From positions 1-10,493 of the forward strand of contig CAIVHJ010000414.1 of assembly GCA_903905665.1 (NCBI GenBank): a stretch of DNA of 10,493 bases. Direction: 5' to 3'. The notes under the pieces are model-generated. The model saw nothing but the letters and a program-made list of their open reading frames with translations. It did no database searches and was not told the DNA's origin. Of this stretch, positions 7,598 through 10,493 are shown piece by piece (the stretch's first letter is position 1; every line of letters starts with the position of its first letter). Source of the stretch: an uncultured Phycisphaerales bacterium. GTDB lineage: Bacteria; Planctomycetota; Phycisphaerae; UBA1845; CAIVHJ01. The position numbers were made by a program, and so were the translations under genes.

Positions 7598-8618
7598 AAC
7601 TCCCCGGAGATTCAACGGGGGTTGCGGATTCCGTGGGCTCCCCTGATCCTTCTCCCTCCCGCTCTTTGTTGTCGGAGGAGTTTGATTGAGATTGATTACC
7701 GCTCGGAACCTTATCTACCGGTGGATTCGTCGCCGACTTCGACTGCGGCTCGTTCGAATCCGGACCTCCATATACTCCGTTGTTTGTTTCGGGAACCCAC
7801 TCGCCGTTCACATACACGTACGTGACCTGTCTTTTCTCGCCGTCACGCACTTCCCAGGTCACCCATTTGCGAGGCGCTGTGGGTTTGGAATCAGACTTGG
7901 TTTTCGGCTCGGCAGGAGCCGCCGGCGCGGATTCCGATCCATACTCGTAATAATTATTGTCCGAAGCACTGCGAACCGAAAACGTCAGCCGGCTCTTGCC
8001 GCTCGATTCATGAGCAATGGCCACTTCCTCCGGCTTGAGCAACAGCGTCACGAGGCTCAGGTCTTTTGCTTTCCATCCCGTGCTGTCCGCCAACATGTCT
8101 TCACGCGAATAATAGGGCCCCACCTTGAGCACTTGCACGTTCTGCAGCACATGACGGCTCGTAGCGACATTCGTCTTGGGATTCTTGATTTCGGCGACCA
8201 CATCGACTCGGCTCCCCGGCAAAATCATCCCCGAAGCCGTCGTCAACTCATCCTTGATCACAAAAGCCTGATATCCGGCGGGTATGTCCAGGTCCGGCCC
8301 CACCTTGAAACCCTTCGGATACAGGAAATCCTCCGAAATCGGAAATAGCTCCGGGATCACCACGCGGGATATCCGGTTCGTGAGGTCCTCTTTGTTGCTG
8401 ATCATCTTGTCGGTGACGACCCCGGCGGGCCAGTTCACAACCGCCAGCATCTCCGGCTTCAGCTCGGTCCCCGTCTTGATGGATTCCCGTGCCACCAGGA
8501 CCGGCTTGACGTCCGCCGGCGGACCGGCCATCTTATCCATCATCGAGCGAATCAACACGATCGCCGCCAAACCCGCCACCACCGCCACCACCATCGGAAC
8601 CACAACGCGTGTATTCAT
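7596..8618 (-). CDS. cpaB: Tad pilus periplasmic assembly protein CpaB/RcpC with extended C-terminal tail
   Basis: CpaB/RcpC is an inner-membrane-anchored periplasmic protein of the Tad channel, thought to work with the outer-membrane secretin. The 340-residue product starts with one membrane anchor (about 6-24). A SAF domain follows (about 37-105; PVLVARESIKTGTELKPEML at 39-58 is typical), then the RcpC domain (about 110-217, including MILPGSRVDVVAEI at 131-144 and LSLVTLLLKPEEVAIA at 187-202). The usual family core ends near residue 220. The remaining about 120 residues are low in complexity, rich in Ser, Pro, Glu, Asn and Lys, and interrupted by one more ordered stretch rich in Trp, Tyr and Val (250-276). 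The ATG at 8618 has GAGGAGAA upstream. It lies 28 bases after tadE. The tail may bind peptidoglycan or another pilus component; that is a guess. Confidence 0.92.
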   Translation of the reverse strand: MNTRVVVPMVVAVVAGLAAIVLIRSMMDKMAGPPADVKPVLVARESIKTGTELKPEMLAVVNWPAGVVTDKMISNKEDLTNRISRVVIPELFPISEDFLYPKGFKVGPDLDIPAGYQAFVIKDELTTASGMILPGSRVDVVAEIKNPKTNVATSRHVLQNVQVLKVGPYYSREDMLADSTGWKAKDLSLVTLLLKPEEVAIAHESSGKSRLTFSVRSASDNNYYEYGSESAPAAPAEPKTKSDSKPTAPRKWVTWEVRDGEKRQVTYVYVNGEWVPETNNGVYGGPDSNEPQSKSATNPPVDKVPSGNQSQSNSSDNKEREGEGSGEPTESATPVESPGS

Positions 8619-8646
8619 ATCGATTCTCCTCTTGTCAATCTTCAGG

Positions 8647-9135
8647 TCACGGAGTCTGGCCCACCCACGTCGGATGAGCGGACGTCACCGTGGCATCCAC
8701 TGCCGCATTGCTCGGAAAAAACGTCCGAAGCACAAACCCCGGTAACGCCACGCCGTGCGTCGATCCCTGTGCAAACAATTGAACACGAACGGTGATCACT
8801 TCGTTGGGGTCAGTTGCGCTTGTGGCGTTATCCCGCGACCAAGTGTTCCCGCCGCTTGTCCCATAAGTCACCGTAACTCCCAACGAATTAAGAATCTGAT
8901 TCAGTTGTTGTTCGATTTTGGTGTTGCCTCCGTGCGCCACTTCCAGCCCCGGCATGCAGGCCAGTCTCGCTCCTTCACTGACGGCGTGATCCACAAGGTG
9001 CTGAACCGCGAAAAGCCATCCAAACTCGATGATCCCGAACAACATCAGCAGCAAAATCGGCGCCACAATCGCCAACTCCACCACCGCCAACCCACTCCGT
9101 CTGTTCGCTTGTCTTTGTATTCGATTGGTCTTCAT
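8647..9135 (-). CDS. tadE: TadE-like pseudopilin
   Basis: TadE proteins are minor pilin-like proteins processed by the Tad prepilin peptidase. With the start at ATG 9135 the product has 162 residues: a basic leader (KTNRIQRQANRRSG) followed by LAVVELAIVAPILLLMLFGI, so the cleavage site is after Gly15 with the required Glu at +5, then a hydrophobic helix to about residue 37. The rest is a small extracytoplasmic domain ending near a TFFPSNAAVDATVTS stretch. An upstream GTG at 9144 is also in frame, but the ATG is preferred: GAGGTG sits 8 bases before it, and it overlaps the cpaA stop as ATGA, the classic coupled arrangement. Pairing with its own peptidase gene supports the call. It is the only TadE/F/G-type protein in the window. 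Confidence 0.88.
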   Translation of the reverse strand: MKTNRIQRQANRRSGLAVVELAIVAPILLLMLFGIIEFGWLFAVQHLVDHAVSEGARLACMPGLEVAHGGNTKIEQQLNQILNSLGVTVTYGTSGGNTWSRDNATSATDPNEVITVRVQLFAQGSTHGVALPGFVLRTFFPSNAAVDATVTSAHPTWVGQTP

Positions 9136-9686
9136 CCCGCCCACCTCAAATCGATCAATTGATAAATGATCGTACCCAATGCCCCGATTCCCAGAAAGAC
9201 GCCATAAGCCAGCTTCTTCTGACTGGCTTCAAGTGACTCCACCGATGCAAAATCAGTCGTCGTCTTCATCGCAATCATCTTCGCCATCACCAGCGACCAT
9301 CGTTGTTTCGTCACTTCCGCAGGTTGCTTCAGCATCACGATCAGCGAATACACGCCCGCCAAAACCACCCCCGCCGCAATCCCATACCACACATGGGGAT
9401 AACCCATCATCGCTCCCAGCGCCCCAGCCAACTTCAAATCCCCCGCAGGAAACATGCGAACCACATAAAACGGAAGCAACAACGCAAACCCGACGACTAA
9501 ACCCAGTGCAGCCCAACCCAGTCCCGCCCATCCTCCGTGGATCAAATGCAGCAACAAACTCAACGCCGCGATGGCGACTGTTAAAACATTGGGCAACCGG
9601 CGCGCGCGAATGTCCGAAATCATTGCGGCCAATACGAATGGACCGACGACAGCCAGTGTCAGAACACCAAATTGAAATTCGCTCAT
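9132..9686 (-). CDS. cpaA: Prepilin peptidase CpaA/TadV (aspartyl, type IV prepilin peptidase family)
   Basis: This is a small inner-membrane aspartyl protease that removes the leader of Flp pilins and TadE/TadF pseudopilins. The 184-residue product has the compact CpaA/TadV size and lacks the cysteine-rich methylase domain of PilD. The first catalytic aspartate is in SDIRARRLPNVLT (D25) and the second in PAGDLKLAGALGA (D83), matching the family's D...R.LPN and GD.K motifs. Hydrophobic helices cover about 7-24, 36-50, 54-78, 84-120 and 157-178. The segment 121-156 is a long polar insert (including TTTDFASVESLEASQKK) before the last helix. The ATG at 9686 has only a weak AGAAG upstream. It is the first gene of the operon in the window, and its stop overlaps the tadE start. 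The pilin it would process is not visible nearby. Confidence 0.93.
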   Translation of the reverse strand: MSEFQFGVLTLAVVGPFVLAAMISDIRARRLPNVLTVAIAALSLLLHLIHGGWAGLGWAALGLVVGFALLLPFYVVRMFPAGDLKLAGALGAMMGYPHVWYGIAAGVVLAGVYSLIVMLKQPAEVTKQRWSLVMAKMIAMKTTTDFASVESLEASQKKLAYGVFLGIGALGTIIYQLIDLRWAG

Positions 9687-9721
9687 CGTGATCGTCTTCT
9701 AAATTACCGCAAAGCCATGCA

Positions 9722-9738
9722 AGATCGCAATACGATCT
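9722..9738. promoter_or_regulatory. Perfect inverted repeat upstream of cpaA
   Basis: AGATCG and CGATCT flank a 5-base spacer, 36-52 bases upstream of the cpaA ATG. The size and position would suit a dimeric regulator's operator or a leader hairpin. Only the symmetry is observed. Confidence 0.3.
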
Positions 9739-9785
9739 CACGAACTTCTCGCGCGACCAACTCGTTGTCAAATAATAAATTGCGC

Positions 9786-9805
9786 CAATGTTTCATCAAA
9801 CATTG
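9786..9805. promoter_or_regulatory. Perfect 8-base inverted repeat about 100 bases upstream of cpaA
   Basis: CAATGTTT and AAACATTG are separated by CATC, giving a perfect 8-base-pair stem with a 4-base loop. No U-run follows on either strand, so it is not a typical terminator. As the longer of two dyads in front of the Tad operon, it is a candidate operator or structured leader element; a TTGACA on the minus strand begins 15 bases downstream of it. Confidence 0.35.
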
Positions 9806-10242
9806 CATTTGTTAATTCAGCGGCATCGTTTTCTAAGATCAGTACGACTCTGACAACTTGAGGTGCTCTCTCTCCGCTGTCAGTGCGCACGCACGGGCCT
9901 CTGTAGAACAATAGGCGGACTGGACTCAAAAGTAAAGTTGATGTTATCCCCGGCTGCAAAAGACCTTACAATAGCCATTTATCAGACGTTCGAATGTCCT
10001 TTTCATTCGAGATTTCTCTTGTCTTTTTCATAACTCCTGTATTTTCAACTGGATAGCGAAATCCAAATTCTTCTTGATGTTTGAACCTTGGAAGTGACAC
10101 CCGAATCATCAAGCCACGGAGCTTTGGCCTGCACGTCACCGAAATTCTGCGGGAACCATCACTTTTCCTGTTCAAAGACCAATAGGGATCGAACCGGGGT
10201 CAGTTTTATTTTATTGGATTAAGCCACAATCTCGCAAGTCTT

Positions 10243-10272
10243 TTGTTTTCAAGGAGATAGGGCGTGTAAAAT
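10243..10272 (+). promoter_or_regulatory. Possible sigma70-type promoter for the right-edge gene
   Basis: TTGTTT (10243-10248) and TAAAAT (10267-10272) are spaced by 18 bases in an AT-rich stretch. Transcription from here would give a leader of roughly 150 bases containing three hairpins. The hexamers are imperfect and the call is tentative. Confidence 0.25.
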
Positions 10273-10327
10273 TTTTCAAAAAACCTGAGCTGTTTGGGCT
10301 TCCTTTTGCGCCTTTATAGATGGATGG

Positions 10328-10344
10328 GAAATCAATGGGATTTC
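10328..10344 (+). promoter_or_regulatory. Small hairpin in the leader of the right-edge gene
   Basis: GAAATC pairs with GATTTC around the 5-base loop AATGG. It is the first of three hairpins at roughly 28-base intervals before the ribosome site of the right-edge gene. Confidence 0.3.
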
Positions 10345-10352
10345 TCGAACAA

Positions 10353-10407
10353 GGTCACAAGGCTCCAGCTTTGTGGCAGAGGATCGCAAAGCTCCGGCTT
10401 TGTGGTC
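10353..10407. repeat. Two tandem copies of a palindromic CACAAAGC/GCTTTGTG hairpin
   Basis: Two related units lie side by side. Unit 1 pairs CACAAGGC (10356-10363) with GCTTTGTG (10368-10375) around TCCA; unit 2 pairs CGCAAAGC (10385-10392) with GCTTTGTG (10397-10404) around TCCG. Each stem is 8 pairs including one G-U, and the units are offset by 29 bases. Conservation of both arms and of the tetraloop start argues for a copied element, such as a REP-like palindrome, rather than chance. It lies just before the AGGAGG of the next gene. Confidence 0.6.
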
Positions 10408-10428
10408 AATTTTCAGGAGGCACAAGCC

Positions 10429-10493
10429 ATGAAACGCAAAGAAGTATGGTCCATGTTGGGTCTGATGTTCTGGGTCGCCGCTCTGAGTCCCCC
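10429..10493 (+). CDS. Start of a membrane or secreted protein gene, cut by the right edge
   Basis: An ATG at 10429 follows a perfect AGGAGG (10415-10420) by 8 bases, the best ribosome site in the window. Twenty-one codons are visible: a basic start (MKRKE) followed by a hydrophobic run (WSMLGLMFWVAALSP), consistent with a signal peptide or a first membrane helix. Nothing further can be said about its family. It is divergent from the Tad operon and may be driven by the tentative promoter near 10243. Its structured leader suggests post-transcriptional control. Confidence 0.7.
   Translation, partial: MKRKEVWSMLGLMFWVAALSP

Larger units (their letters stand above)
9687..10428. other. 742-base gene-poor region upstream of the Tad operon
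   Basis: I find no convincing protein or RNA gene here, although it should hold the Tad promoter on the minus strand and a promoter for the right-edge gene on the plus strand. A minus-strand TTGACA (9771-9766) is a good -35 match but has no matching -10 box at normal spacing. Minus-strand ORFs of 63 and 69 codons (9768-9959 and 9966-10175) start with TTG, lack ribosome sites and resemble nothing I know. A 34-codon ATG ORF (9704-9808) ends 17 bases before cpaA and is discussed under findings. No Flp pilin signature (a hydrophobic helix after a Gly with Glu at +5) is present. Hairpins are listed separately. Confidence 0.6.

Noticed and set aside
7118..7825. 235-codon plus-strand ORF spanning the cpaB-cpaE junction
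   Set aside because: It lies antisense to two real genes and across their spacer, with a His/Gln/Arg-rich translation typical of a shadow frame.
9966..10175. 69-codon minus-strand ORF starting with TTG
   Set aside because: No ribosome site, no recognisable motif, atypical composition, and no link to the Tad operon; kept only as a note within the intergenic entry.
10183..10200. tRNA T-arm-like sequence on the minus strand (GGTTCGATCC)
   Set aside because: The T-loop box matches, but the flanking bases do not form a 5-pair stem and no D-arm, anticodon arm or acceptor stem is found nearby, so it is not a tRNA. A relic or integration-site fragment cannot be excluded.
10187..10215. Possible end of an IS200/RAYT-type element (GAACCGGGGTCAG followed by an AT-rich run)
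   Set aside because: GGGGTCAG-type sequences are vaguely like those near REP-associated transposases, but no transposase, second end or clear subterminal palindrome is present.

Overview
The window looks like a Gram-negative-type bacterial chromosome of moderate GC. Its main content is a Tad (tight adherence, type IVc pilus) assembly operon read on the minus strand from about 9686 down to 2788. The gene content fits a free-living environmental bacterium. The protein style (TadA/TadB/TadC variants, a secreted protein of unknown family, palindromic intergenic repeats) resembles Planctomycetota or neighbouring uncultured phyla, but that assignment is an inference and is not proven by any marker gene here.

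Layout. Bases 1-855 (minus) hold the first 285 codons of a secreted protein of unknown family that runs off the left edge. A 408-base divergent spacer separates it from a plus-strand PBP4-type D-alanyl-D-alanine carboxypeptidase (1264-2778), whose leader carries a strong hairpin. That gene converges almost end to end on the Tad operon. In transcription order the operon is cpaA/tadV (prepilin peptidase), tadE (pseudopilin), cpaB/rcpC, cpaE/tadZ (MinD-like localisation protein), cpaF/tadA (ATPase), tadB and tadC (inner-membrane platform). Spacings run from a 4-base ATGA overlap to 91 bases. Upstream of cpaA lies a 742-base stretch without a convincing gene. It holds two perfect inverted repeats near cpaA, then, toward the right edge, three successive small hairpins and a strong ribosome binding site in front of a plus-strand gene whose first 21 codons end the window.

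How the genes work together. CpaA would cleave the major pilin and TadE. TadA would power assembly through the TadB/TadC platform, with TadZ helping to place the machine at a cell site and CpaB acting in the periplasmic part of the channel. The secretin (cpaC/rcpA), the pilotin or TadD-type lipoprotein and the Flp pilin itself are not in this window. The secretin is absent from its usual place between cpaB and cpaE, where there is instead a 91-base spacer with a palindromic element flanked by 9-base direct repeats.

The most unusual points are the missing secretin and pilin, the TadZ homologue with both P-loop lysines and the receiver aspartate replaced, the long low-complexity tail on CpaB, the direct-repeat-flanked element at 7550-7597, the structured leaders at both ends, and the unplaced secreted protein at the left edge. 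I see no CRISPR array, complete mobile element, rRNA or tRNA.
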